Shown: positions 1 to 7,147, counted from the first letter of the stretch. The stretch is DNA of 10,341 nucleotides from Clostridia bacterium (GCA_030592355.1 JAUVJE010000075.1:1-10341), one strand, 5' to 3'. A program made the numbers and translations. The notes: generated by a model from the letters alone, not told the origin.

Positions 1-110
1 CAGAAAATGAAATCGAAAAAAGAATGATTGAACTCGGCATGAATGACGGGCACTTTTACGAAGTTAAGTCTGGTCTTACAGAAGGTGAATATATATTAAA
101 AATAAACTGA
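1..110 (+). CDS. C-terminal end of a probable HlyD/RND-type efflux periplasmic adaptor (partial)
   Basis: The window opens inside a reading frame whose first complete codon is at position 3 and whose TGA stop is at 108-110, leaving 35 residues. The tail contains KRMIELGMNDG followed by EVKSGLTEGEYIL. This matches the pattern of the last beta-barrel and membrane-proximal segment of membrane-fusion proteins of the HlyD/MacA/AcrA type (kr.v.lG..dg...ev.sGL.eGe.vi). In that family the protein links an inner-membrane ABC or RND pump to the outside. Only the tail is visible, so the assignment rests on one short motif. No clear intrinsic terminator follows it before the next gene, so read-through into the aminotransferase operon is possible. 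Confidence 0.5.
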   Translation, partial: ENEIEKRMIELGMNDGHFYEVKSGLTEGEYILKIN

Positions 111-182
111 CGGGAATCCCGGAATGCAAAATCCGCTAATATAATAATTAATAATATCAATAATAATAGCCTCCCGGTGTAG

Positions 183-188
183 TATAAT
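183..188 (+). promoter_or_regulatory. Candidate -10 box (TATAAT) upstream of the aminotransferase operon
   Basis: A perfect TATAAT lies at 183-188, which would put the transcript start near 195 and give a leader of about 20 nt. No recognisable -35 box sits 16-18 nt upstream, and there is no TGn extension. A second TATAAT at 140-145 lies in the same very A/T-rich stretch, so a chance match is quite possible. Confidence 0.3.
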
Positions 189-214
189 AATTACAAATAG
201 CCTTGGAGGTTTTT

Positions 215-1471
215 ATGAATTTGTTAATGAAACAGCTTGCGGTAAATGGCGGCGCGGCGCTGATAGAAAACGGCTTGAAAAACCGTTTTAATATTGGTGT
301 AGAAGAGAAAGCCGCAGTTATGGCCATGTTTGACAAAGCAATTGAGACCGGACAGGCGTCTGGTTATAATGGTGCAGAAGAAGATGAACTGTGTAGGAAT
401 TTCGGGGAATTCATGGGCGGGGGATATGCTGACGCAGTGAATTCAGGGACAACTGCGGTGTATGTTGCACTAAGGGCTTTGGAGATTGAGCCGTTTTCAG
501 AGATTATCGTAAGTCCTGTAACTGATCCGGGCGGCATAATGCCGATTGTTATGAATAATTGTATTCCGGTTGTGGCTGATTCAGCGCCAGGTTGTTACAA
601 CACAAATGCTGAACAAATAGAAAAAATGATAACTAAATACACAAGGGCAATCATTGTTTCTCATATAATGGGAGAAGCTGCGGATATGCCTGCAATCATG
701 GAACTTGCCAAAAAGCACGATTTGAAAGTTCTTGAAGACTGTGCGCAGGCTCATGGTTCAAAGCTCAACGGACAATATGTCGGCACCTTTGGCGATGTAG
801 CTGCTTTTTCGACAATGTTCGGCAAGCATTTTAATACAGGCGGACAGGGTGGTATGGTATTTACTAAAAGCGAAGATACTTATTGGAAAATACGCAGGTA
901 TGCGGACAGGGGAAAACCATTTGGTTTGGCAGATGGTTCAACAAATTATGTGGCATCGCTTAATTTTAATTTAGATGATATGTCTTGTACAATCGGAATC
1001 GTGCAGCTTAAGAAACTAAAAGACCTTGTTGAGGCAAGACGCAGAATCGTTGTAGCCCTTACAAAGAAATTGTCAACTCTGAAGACAATAATTGTTCCAA
1101 AGCTTTTAGAAGGCTCAGAGCCATCTTATTGGTTCTTTAGGCTCAGATTTAATACCGAAGCGGTCAAATGCGGTAAAATTGAGTTTTTAGACGCTGTGGA
1201 AGCTGAAGGTGTGAAGATGATTAAGGACTACAGTATTGCACGGCCTTTCCTAATGGATTGGTTTATAAATAAAAATGCTTTTGGCACAGGTGGGTTCCCC
1301 TGGACTGCTCCGCAGTACAAAGGTAGTTATTCAAAAGGATTTGATTGTCCTAATGTTGAAAAATCACTAGATGAAAGTTTCAATTTGAATATTTATGAAA
1401 GCTGGGGAGAAGAAGAGATAGAATTAATATTCAGAGCATTCGAAAAGGTTGAAAAAGCTTATATGGCATAG
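215..1471 (+). CDS. DegT/DnrJ/EryC1/StrS-family PLP-dependent aminotransferase
   Basis: This 418-residue protein belongs to the fold-type I PLP enzymes that usually transfer an amino group to a keto-sugar nucleotide. Visible motifs in order: SGTTA (77-81), expected to hold the cofactor phosphate; EDCAQAHG (174-181), whose Asp175 would contact the pyridine nitrogen; and GKHFNTGGQGG (203-213), whose Lys204 is the likely Schiff-base lysine. Length and motif order are normal for the family. The ATG at 215 is chosen because GGAGG at 205-209 sits 5 nt upstream; a TTG at 203 in the same frame overlaps that site. The gene heads a tight operon with an SGNH hydrolase (11-nt gap) and an M55 peptidase. 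There are no nucleotide-sugar synthesis genes beside it, so the substrate is unknown. The family call is firm; a sugar substrate is inference from the family. Confidence 0.9.
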   Translation: MNLLMKQLAVNGGAALIENGLKNRFNIGVEEKAAVMAMFDKAIETGQASGYNGAEEDELCRNFGEFMGGGYADAVNSGTTAVYVALRALEIEPFSEIIVSPVTDPGGIMPIVMNNCIPVVADSAPGCYNTNAEQIEKMITKYTRAIIVSHIMGEAADMPAIMELAKKHDLKVLEDCAQAHGSKLNGQYVGTFGDVAAFSTMFGKHFNTGGQGGMVFTKSEDTYWKIRRYADRGKPFGLADGSTNYVASLNFNLDDMSCTIGIVQLKKLKDLVEARRRIVVALTKKLSTLKTIIVPKLLEGSEPSYWFFRLRFNTEAVKCGKIEFLDAVEAEGVKMIKDYSIARPFLMDWFINKNAFGTGGFPWTAPQYKGSYSKGFDCPNVEKSLDESFNLNIYESWGEEEIELIFRAFEKVEKAYMA

Positions 1472-1482
1472 GATATTCTTAA

Positions 1483-2490
1483 ATGATATTTTATAATACC
1501 CGAAATCTATCATACCTGTTGAAAGAGGATTGTTCGGTGGTAATCACCGGTGACAGTCTGGCTTACAACAGGTATGATTTTGTTAAAGATTCAAGAATGG
1601 ATGCATGGGACTGTCCCATCGCCATGAAATCCTGGTCCTTTTTACTACGGGATTATCTGATAAGCAACAGCATGAACTGGATTCCCGCAACAGAGCTTAA
1701 AATAGAATCTACACACATCAGCACCGCATCTTTTAAAAAACTTAATCAAAGGCGACCCTACTCAAGTCAACTCCCGATGGAAAACCAGGGTCTTGTTATA
1801 CAGTCGCCTGAAATAAAAATCAAAGGCTGCCCAGAAAATCTTTGCCTGGTTACTCAGCCGACAAAGGCTGCCTTAATCAAAACAGATGACAAAGTAGTGG
1901 ATTTAACAGGAAATGAGCACTTATTCGGTGGCAGATATTATAAATGGGTCAAAAGCAAATCAGGCATGCTTAGTAATATTGAGAAAGACAGCTTTGTATA
2001 TATTGCAGGAGCAGCAGACAGGAAAACTGAAGTATTTCTCACCGGAAGCGGAAGTAAAACAGCCGAATGGTTGTTGGAAAATTCTGAAAAGCGCATATTA
2101 AAGTACAAACCCGACTTATGCATTATGATAATCGGGGCAAACAACCGAAGAATGAACAGCCCGGAAAGCTTTAAAGCTGCCCTATATGAGTTAATTGAAA
2201 AATTAAAGGAGGGGAAAAGTGAGATTCTTTTAATTTCGCCACCTCACTCAAAAACTACGGACCCACCGCGGGGCGGAGATTTACTATATAGCTGTGATAA
2301 AATAACAACACAACCTATTATGGATGTTTTAAAGAAGGCAGCTTTTGAATTCAGAATCCCATATATAGATTTATTTGAATTTTTCAGTGGTGTGCCAGGT
2401 GATGTATGGAGATTTGATAATACTCATTTTACTAAAGAAGGCAACCTTATGCTGTTTAAAGCGATCAGGGATAATTTTTTTAAGGAGTAA
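1483..2490 (+). CDS. SGNH/GDSL-type hydrolase or esterase with a large internal insert
   Basis: This 335-residue protein carries the SGNH hydrolase blocks. Block I is ITGDSL with nucleophile Ser25. A glycine-rich block II-like segment, TGSGSKTAEWLL, covers 187-198. Block III is IIGANN with Asn220. Block V is DNTH with Asp312 and His315. Such enzymes act as esterases, acyltransferases or carbohydrate deacetylases. Between block I and block II there are about 140-160 residues, far more than in a minimal SGNH domain; this stretch looks beta-rich and may be an inserted carbohydrate- or ligand-binding domain. No signal peptide or membrane segment is visible, so a cytoplasmic location is likely. 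The start is ATG 1483 with only a weak AGGA about 9 nt upstream, 11 nt after the aminotransferase stop, which suggests translational coupling. The substrate cannot be read from the sequence. Confidence 0.82.
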   Translation: MIFYNTRNLSYLLKEDCSVVITGDSLAYNRYDFVKDSRMDAWDCPIAMKSWSFLLRDYLISNSMNWIPATELKIESTHISTASFKKLNQRRPYSSQLPMENQGLVIQSPEIKIKGCPENLCLVTQPTKAALIKTDDKVVDLTGNEHLFGGRYYKWVKSKSGMLSNIEKDSFVYIAGAADRKTEVFLTGSGSKTAEWLLENSEKRILKYKPDLCIMIIGANNRRMNSPESFKAALYELIEKLKEGKSEILLISPPHSKTTDPPRGGDLLYSCDKITTQPIMDVLKKAAFEFRIPYIDLFEFFSGVPGDVWRFDNTHFTKEGNLMLFKAIRDNFFKE

Positions 2491-2493
2491 GAT

Positions 2494-3312
2494 ATGAGAA
2501 TGCTTATAGTAACGGATTTAGAAGGGGTAGCCGGAGTTGTTGATAAAGACAACTGGACACAGCTCCACTCAAAATATTATGCAAAGGCTACACGGCTTTT
2601 AACAAATGAAGCTAATGCGGCCGTACAAGGTTTTATTGACGGCGGCGCCGATGATGTAATAGTTTTAGACGGACATGGACCGGGGGCGGTTGATATTGAA
2701 CTGCTGCATGAAAAAGCAAAGTATGTAAGAGCGGTGCCAACCCATATAATATGCGAAAATATAAAGGTAGATGCCATCGCCTGGGTGGGACAACACGCCA
2801 AAGCAGGAACTGAAAGAGCCCATATGGCTCATTCAGGAAATTTTACAGTTATTGATTATAGACTGAATGATGTTTCGCTGGGGGAATTTGGCAGAACTGC
2901 CGTCGGAGCCGGAAATTTTGGTGTCCCGCCTATATTCGGAAGCGGTGACAAGGCATTTACGATAGAAGCTTTGGGTTGGTGCCCCAATATGGAAGCCATA
3001 TCAGTAAAGGAATGCTTTGAAACCGGCAGCGGCGCTGATATGACTTATGAACAATATTATAGAAAAAATATAGGCGCCATCCACCTTTCTCCAAAAGAAT
3101 CCTGTAAGCGGATTTACAAGGGGGCGTTGAAAGCAATTAAACATTTCGCAGAAAAGCCAGAGGATTTTAACTGCATCAATATCAAACCTCCATATGTTCA
3201 ATATCAGAAAATAAGGCCGACTGAAGGAAGAAGCGGACATAATATCATTAAAAAAGCCGACACATTCGATGGTTTATTATATGCAGAAGAACAGATTATT
3301 GAATGGGATTGA
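2494..3312 (+). CDS. M55-family zinc D-aminopeptidase (DppA-like)
   Basis: This 272-residue protein matches the M55 family, whose type member is Bacillus subtilis DppA, a cytoplasmic zinc D-aminopeptidase that cleaves D-Ala-containing dipeptides. Candidate metal ligands line up with DppA: Asp8 and Glu10 in TDLEG, His61 in DGHG, His101 in GQHAKAG and Glu131 in LGEFG. His113 in MAHS matches the catalytic His115 of DppA. The length is normal for the family. ATG 2494 is preceded by a strong AAGGAG at 2482-2487 that lies inside the last codons of the SGNH gene; the intergenic gap is 3 nt, so the two are almost certainly co-transcribed. The gene closes the operon, with a terminator just downstream. 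The true substrate may be a D-amino-acid peptide or an amide; the operon partners hint at something other than simple dipeptide scavenging. Confidence 0.9.
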   Translation: MRMLIVTDLEGVAGVVDKDNWTQLHSKYYAKATRLLTNEANAAVQGFIDGGADDVIVLDGHGPGAVDIELLHEKAKYVRAVPTHIICENIKVDAIAWVGQHAKAGTERAHMAHSGNFTVIDYRLNDVSLGEFGRTAVGAGNFGVPPIFGSGDKAFTIEALGWCPNMEAISVKECFETGSGADMTYEQYYRKNIGAIHLSPKESCKRIYKGALKAIKHFAEKPEDFNCINIKPPYVQYQKIRPTEGRSGHNIIKKADTFDGLLYAEEQIIEWD

Positions 3313-3325
3313 TATTTTAAAACAT

Positions 3326-3359
3326 AAAAAAAAGAGCCGGCCAACCGGTTCTTTTTTTA
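3326..3359. terminator. Convergent rho-independent terminator
   Basis: A hairpin with left arm at 3333-3340 (AGAGCCGG), loop CCAA at 3341-3344 and right arm at 3345-3352 (CCGGTTCT) is flanked by an A run at 3323-3333 and a T run at 3352-3358. It therefore has a U-tract in both directions and serves the M55 gene (plus) and the cyclophilin gene (minus). The inverted repeat extends outward into the A/T flanks as far as about 3319 and 3366, reaching the stop codon of the minus-strand gene. In the plus-strand RNA the one imperfect pair is a G-U wobble; in the minus-strand RNA the same position is an A-C mismatch. Confidence 0.9.
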
Positions 3360-3363
3360 TGTT

Positions 3364-4071
3364 TTACTGACCTGTATATTCTATAATTTCAATTTTAATT
3401 ATAAGTACGTCTTCATCAGGCTTTGCCGATGTTTGATCAACTTTTACAGCTGCAATTGCATCCACAACGTCCAGCCCCTTGAATACTTGTCCGAATACCA
3501 TATGCCCTTTACTCCCGGAGAGAGGATCTGTATGACCATTGTCAAGCCAGGGAGTTCCTCCGATGTTCAGATAATTTTGAGTAACTTCTTCGGAATATTC
3601 TTCATTTTTCAACCAAGCTTCGCTATTGCTGTTTTCTTTCAGCGGACCGGCCTGTACTATGAAAAACTGACTTCCATTTGTATTTGAACCGGAGTTTGCC
3701 ATGGATAAAGCACCTTTAAAATGGTAGAGATTTCCTGTGAAATAATCTGGGAAAGCCTGTCCCCAAATGCTTTCGCCGCCCATGCCTGTTCCATCGGGGT
3801 CGCCTCCTTGAATCATGAAGTTGCTAATGACTCTATGAAAAATTAAATTGTCGTAATACCCATTTTTAGAATGGACAGTGAAATTCTCCACAGCTTCAGG
3901 AGCATCATCTTTAAATAATCTTATATAGATATCCCCCATGCTAGTTTTCATAATAGCTATTTCTTCGCCAACCGCCGGTAGTTCCATCTGATTAATATCC
4001 ACTTTTTTGCATCCTCCCAATGTAAATAATATCGACAACAATAAAAATACGGTTAAAATACGTTTATTCAT
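3364..4071 (-). CDS. Cyclophilin-type peptidyl-prolyl cis-trans isomerase, lipoprotein
   Basis: The 235-residue product begins with a lipoprotein signal peptide: MNKR, a hydrophobic stretch, then lipobox LGGC with Cys21 as the lipidation site. The mature protein should sit on the outer face of the membrane. The cyclophilin domain (about 38-233) keeps the active-site residues that correspond to human CypA R55, F60, Q63, F113, W121 and H126: Arg80 (FHRVI), Phe85, Gln88 (MIQGGDPDG), Phe137 (GSQFFI), Trp175 and His190 (HMVFG). About 30 extra residues lie between Phe137 and Trp175, as in pneumococcal SlrA-type lipoprotein cyclophilins, and about 10 more precede His190. The enzyme would speed proline isomerisation in secreted proteins. 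ATG 4071 is chosen over a TTG at 4104 because the signal peptide starts there and the predicted transcript begins near 4097. Confidence 0.92.
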   Translation of the reverse strand: MNKRILTVFLLLSILFTLGGCKKVDINQMELPAVGEEIAIMKTSMGDIYIRLFKDDAPEAVENFTVHSKNGYYDNLIFHRVISNFMIQGGDPDGTGMGGESIWGQAFPDYFTGNLYHFKGALSMANSGSNTNGSQFFIVQAGPLKENSNSEAWLKNEEYSEEVTQNYLNIGGTPWLDNGHTDPLSGSKGHMVFGQVFKGLDVVDAIAAVKVDQTSAKPDEDVLIIKIEIIEYTGQ

Positions 4072-4103
4072 AAGAGACCGCCCTTTTAAAAAATTCTTAT
4101 TCA

Positions 4104-4132
4104 ATTATGTTATAATTACTGAGAAATAGCAA
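4104..4132 (-). promoter_or_regulatory. Candidate promoter for the cyclophilin gene
   Basis: Read on the minus strand, TTGCTA (4132-4127) is followed after 17 nt by CATAAT (4109-4104). This is a plausible sigma-A promoter with a transcript start near 4097 and a leader of about 26 nt to ATG 4071. It overlaps the lepA promoter on the other strand. Confidence 0.5.
4108..4116 (+). promoter_or_regulatory. Candidate extended -10 promoter for lepA
   Basis: TGTTATAAT at 4108-4116 is a perfect extended -10 element (TGn plus TATAAT). There is no good -35 hexamer at the usual distance, which extended -10 promoters tolerate. The transcript would start near 4123, leaving a leader of about 27 nt before lepA. 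Confidence 0.55.
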
Positions 4133-4149
4133 GAAAAAATGGAGTTGAA

Positions 4150-5958
4150 ATGGAAGACTTTAAAAACAGAATTCGCAATTTTAGTATTATTGCTCATATT
4201 GATCACGGCAAATCAACACTTGCCGACAGAATAATAGAGAAAACAGGACTTCTTACTGAACGAGAAATGGAAGATCAAATTCTTGATAACATGGAGCTTG
4301 AAAGAGAGAGGGGAATAACAATCAAGTCGCAGGCTGTAAGGATGATTTATAATGCCAGGGACGGTAATGGATATATTTTTAATCTAATAGATACTCCGGG
4401 GCATGTGGATTTTACTTATGAAGTGTCGAGAAGCCTTGCTGCATGTGACGGCGCCATCCTTGTGGTTGACGCAGCGCAGGGGATTGAAGCCCAGACTCTC
4501 GCCAATGTTTATCTTGCAATAGAAAACGGGTTGGAAGTGCTTCCGGTAATCAATAAAATCGATCTTCCCGCTGCCAGGCCTGAACATGTTATTAATGAAA
4601 TAGAAGATATAATCGGTATTGAGGCACAGCATGCTCCGTGCATTTCAGCTAAAAACGGAGTGAATATCGAAGAAGTACTTGAAGCAATAGTAAAATATCT
4701 GCCTCCGCCCGATATACCAAAGGGTGATATATTAAAAGCATTGATTTTCGATTCGAAATACGATTCTTACAAGGGTGTTATAGTATTCGTACGCATCATG
4801 GAAGGCACCCTTAAGCTGAATCAAACAGTTCTGATGATGAACACAGGATGCACGCATTTGGTAAATGAAGTAGGTTACATGAAACCCGGGGGATACACCC
4901 CGGCAGAGGAGTTGAAAACAGGAGAAGTCGGTTATTTTACCGCCAGTATAAAAAATGTAGGAGACACAAGGGTAGGCGATACTGTTACAGCAGCAGAAAA
5001 TCCTTCAGGTCAGCCTTTGCACGGATACAAAGAAGCCGTTTCCATGGTTTTCTGTGGAATTTATCCTGCTGATGGAGCCAGGTACAATGATCTGAGAGAT
5101 GCTCTTGAAAAATTAAAACTAAATGATGCTTCTCTTCTTTATGAACCAGAATCGAGTGTTGCTCTTGGATTTGGGTTCAGATGCGGGTTCCTTGGTCTTC
5201 TGCATATGGAAATTATACAGGAAAGACTAGAACGTGAATATGATATGGATCTGGTTACCACCGCACCTAGCGTTATTTATAATGTTATTAAGGGTGACGG
5301 AACCAGATTAAAGGTGGATAATCCGGCCAATATGCCTGATGCGGCAGATATTGATTGGATGGAAGAGCCTATAGCAAGAGCGGGGATTATAGTGCCGTCC
5401 AAGTACCTTGGGAATATTATGGAGCTTTGTGTAGAACGCAGAGGCGTTTATATTGATATGGTTTATCTTGATGAAAGCAGGATTCAATTGAACTATAATA
5501 TCCCATTGAATGAAATAATATATGACTTTTTTGATGCGCTGAAATCACGTTCCAAAGGATATGCATCACTTGATTATGAGGTAACGGAGTATGTACGGTC
5601 AAAATTAGTTAAATTAGATATTATGCTTAACGGAGAAAAAATAGATGCCCTGTCATTTATTGTGCACGAATCCAAAGCATATTCGCGGGGCAGAAAAATA
5701 ACTGAAAAATTAAAAGAGAATATTCCGAGGCATCAGTTTGAAATACCTGTGCAGGCATGCATCGGCGGAAAGATTATTGCACGCGAAACCGTACGGGCAT
5801 ATCGGAAAGATGTTTTGGCCAAATGCTATGGCGGGGATATAAGCAGGAAGAAAAAACTGCTGGCAAAACAGAAGGAAGGTAAGAAGCGAATGCGGTCCCT
5901 GGGTAATGTTGAAGTGCCTCAGGAGGCTTTTATGAGTGTTTTGAAACTGGATACATAA
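4150..5958 (+). CDS. lepA: Elongation factor 4 (LepA), ribosome-associated GTPase
   Basis: The 602-residue protein is a full-length LepA/EF4, a translational GTPase that binds ribosomes and has been linked to back-translocation, 30S assembly and initiation. The G domain shows G1 AHIDHGKS (15-22), G2 Thr57 in RGIT, G3 DTPGH (81-85, with catalytic His85), G4 NKID (135-138) and G5 SAK (166-168). EF-G-like domains II, III and V follow. The LepA-specific C-terminal domain is clear from VHESKAYSRGRK onward, including IPRHQFEIPVQACIGGKIIA and the basic RKKKLLAKQKEGKKRM stretch. ATG 4150 has GGAG at 4141-4144, 5 nt upstream. The gene is followed by hemW after a single base and shares its transcript. 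The family usually has about 600 residues, so the gene is intact. Confidence 0.98.
   Translation: MEDFKNRIRNFSIIAHIDHGKSTLADRIIEKTGLLTEREMEDQILDNMELERERGITIKSQAVRMIYNARDGNGYIFNLIDTPGHVDFTYEVSRSLAACDGAILVVDAAQGIEAQTLANVYLAIENGLEVLPVINKIDLPAARPEHVINEIEDIIGIEAQHAPCISAKNGVNIEEVLEAIVKYLPPPDIPKGDILKALIFDSKYDSYKGVIVFVRIMEGTLKLNQTVLMMNTGCTHLVNEVGYMKPGGYTPAEELKTGEVGYFTASIKNVGDTRVGDTVTAAENPSGQPLHGYKEAVSMVFCGIYPADGARYNDLRDALEKLKLNDASLLYEPESSVALGFGFRCGFLGLLHMEIIQERLEREYDMDLVTTAPSVIYNVIKGDGTRLKVDNPANMPDAADIDWMEEPIARAGIIVPSKYLGNIMELCVERRGVYIDMVYLDESRIQLNYNIPLNEIIYDFFDALKSRSKGYASLDYEVTEYVRSKLVKLDIMLNGEKIDALSFIVHESKAYSRGRKITEKLKENIPRHQFEIPVQACIGGKIIARETVRAYRKDVLAKCYGGDISRKKKLLAKQKEGKKRMRSLGNVEVPQEAFMSVLKLDT
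5921..5958 (+). promoter_or_regulatory. Internal ribosome-binding-like site and 8-codon minicistron at the lepA 3' end
   Basis: AGGAGG at 5921-5926 lies 5 nt before an in-frame lepA ATG (5932). Initiation there would make only MSVLKLDT and stop at 5956-5958, one base before the hemW TTG. The AGGAGG falls within codons for the conserved LepA motif QEAFM, so it may simply reflect protein coding. It is listed because hemW has no ribosome binding site of its own and could receive ribosomes this way. Confidence 0.3.
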
Positions 5959-5959
5959 C

Positions 5960-7081
5960 TTGAATGATTTAAGAATTTATATTCATATTCCATTTTGTAA
6001 GCAACGCTGTTCTTACTGCGATTTTGTTACATATGATGATAAATCATACCTGATGCATAGTTATTTCAAAGCACTGGATACTGAAATTGCCTTAAATAGG
6101 CAGTATATTGAAAAATCAAATATTACCAGTGTGTTTTTCGGCGGAGGAACACCTTCTTATCCCGATGCGAAATTCATTAAGGCTGCCCTGAACAAATTTG
6201 ATTTGGCAGAGGATGCCGAAGTTACAATTGAAGCAAATCCCGGAACAGTTGATTTTGAAAAATTGAGTATTTATAGAGAAGCCGGAATTAACAGGATTAG
6301 TTTTGGCGTGCAGTCTTTTGAGAATGACATGCTTATTATCATGGGCAGGATACATGACCGTTCGATGGCCATTAGAAACATTAAAGATGCAAAAAAAGCA
6401 GGATTTGATAACATAAGCATAGACCTAATGCATGGTTACCCGCTTCAAACAGAGGAAGGATTTAGAAATAGCCTTAGTTCAGTCGTAGATTTAGGTGTTA
6501 CTCATGTTTCTTGCTATAGTTTGAAAGTCGGGGAGGACACTCCTTTGCAAAGCATGCTGGATAAAGGATTGCTTCCGGAAATTGATGATGAAAAAGATAG
6601 AAATATGTATAAAGCAGCTCAGGGCTATCTGCAGGCTAACGGGTATATTCAGTATGAAATTGCAAATTTTGCGCGCCCCGGATTTCAATGCAGGCACAAC
6701 ATAGGTTATTGGGTTTTAGATGAATATCTGGGATTCGGAGCTGGGGCGCATTCATATTATAACGGGAGAAGATTCTCAAATATTACCGTTCTTGGTGAAT
6801 ATATCAGATCGCTAAATGAATTGAAGCTCCCGGAAGACTACTCAGAAACAATAGATATGGAAGAAAGCATTAAAGAATTCATGATTTTAGGGCTAAGGAT
6901 GACAGACGGTATAAGTATTAATGTTTTTTCGCAAAAGTTCAATCGAGGTCTTTATTCAGTCTATGGCAATGAAATAAAAGACTGTATAGATTCAGGTTTG
7001 CTTATTTCAAATGGTGAAAAAATTAAGCTGACTCAAAACGGTTTGGATTTTGCAAATAAAGTATTCCGAAAATTTATTTAG
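5960..7081 (+). CDS. hemW: Radical SAM heme chaperone HemW
   Basis: The 373-residue protein is a radical SAM enzyme of the HemN-like family. The cluster-binding motif is FCKQRCSYCDF with Cys13, Cys17 and Cys20; the residue after CxxxCxxC is Asp-Phe, as in HemW, whereas coproporphyrinogen dehydrogenase HemN has a fourth cysteine there. Other landmarks are GGGTPS (61-66, SAM binding), EANPG (91-95), GVQSF (116-120) and HNIGYW (246-251), the last characteristic of HemW, then a C-terminal winged-helix-like domain from about 300. HemW binds heme and is proposed to deliver it to target proteins; many databases still mislabel it as oxygen-independent coproporphyrinogen III oxidase. The start is TTG 5960, the only start codon in the frame after an upstream TGA. 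It has no Shine-Dalgarno and lies one base after the lepA stop, so translation is probably coupled. Confidence 0.95.
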   Translation: MNDLRIYIHIPFCKQRCSYCDFVTYDDKSYLMHSYFKALDTEIALNRQYIEKSNITSVFFGGGTPSYPDAKFIKAALNKFDLAEDAEVTIEANPGTVDFEKLSIYREAGINRISFGVQSFENDMLIIMGRIHDRSMAIRNIKDAKKAGFDNISIDLMHGYPLQTEEGFRNSLSSVVDLGVTHVSCYSLKVGEDTPLQSMLDKGLLPEIDDEKDRNMYKAAQGYLQANGYIQYEIANFARPGFQCRHNIGYWVLDEYLGFGAGAHSYYNGRRFSNITVLGEYIRSLNELKLPEDYSETIDMEESIKEFMILGLRMTDGISINVFSQKFNRGLYSVYGNEIKDCIDSGLLISNGEKIKLTQNGLDFANKVFRKFI

Positions 7082-7090
7082 GGCATCACT

Positions 7091-7138
7091 TTTAATTTTT
7101 AAAATAGTATTGACAAAGTGCTGTTGGGATGGTATCTT
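7091..7138 (+). promoter_or_regulatory. Sigma-A promoter of the hrcA heat-shock operon
   Basis: A perfect -35 TTGACA (7110-7115) and a -10 TATCTT (7133-7138) are separated by 17 nt. An A/T-rich stretch at 7091-7109 directly upstream of the -35 box resembles an UP element. The transcript should start near 7145, just before the CIRCE operator, so HrcA bound there would block initiation. There is no intrinsic terminator between hemW and this promoter, so lepA-hemW transcripts may read through. Confidence 0.85.
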
Positions 7139-7147
7139 TTTGATAGG

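Noticed and set aside
111..122. CGGGAATCCCGG as a terminator after the first partial gene
   Set aside because: The arms leave only one or two bases for the loop and no T run follows, so it cannot form a usable hairpin.
203..214. TTG at 203 as the aminotransferase start
   Set aside because: It overlaps the GGAGG that correctly positions the ATG at 215; the four extra residues have no support.
4072..4104. TTG at 4104 (minus strand) as the cyclophilin start
   Set aside because: It adds 11 residues before a normal lipoprotein signal peptide and lies upstream of the predicted transcript start near 4097.
5960..7081. Annotation of the radical SAM gene as coproporphyrinogen dehydrogenase HemN
   Set aside because: It lacks the fourth cysteine of the CxxxCxxCxC motif and has the HNxxYW motif and length of HemW.
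7088..7104. TTTTAA/TTAAAA inverted repeat after hemW as a terminator
   Set aside because: It is a six-pair A/T-only stem with a 3-nt loop, too weak to terminate; it fits better as an A/T-rich UP-like region of the hrcA promoter.
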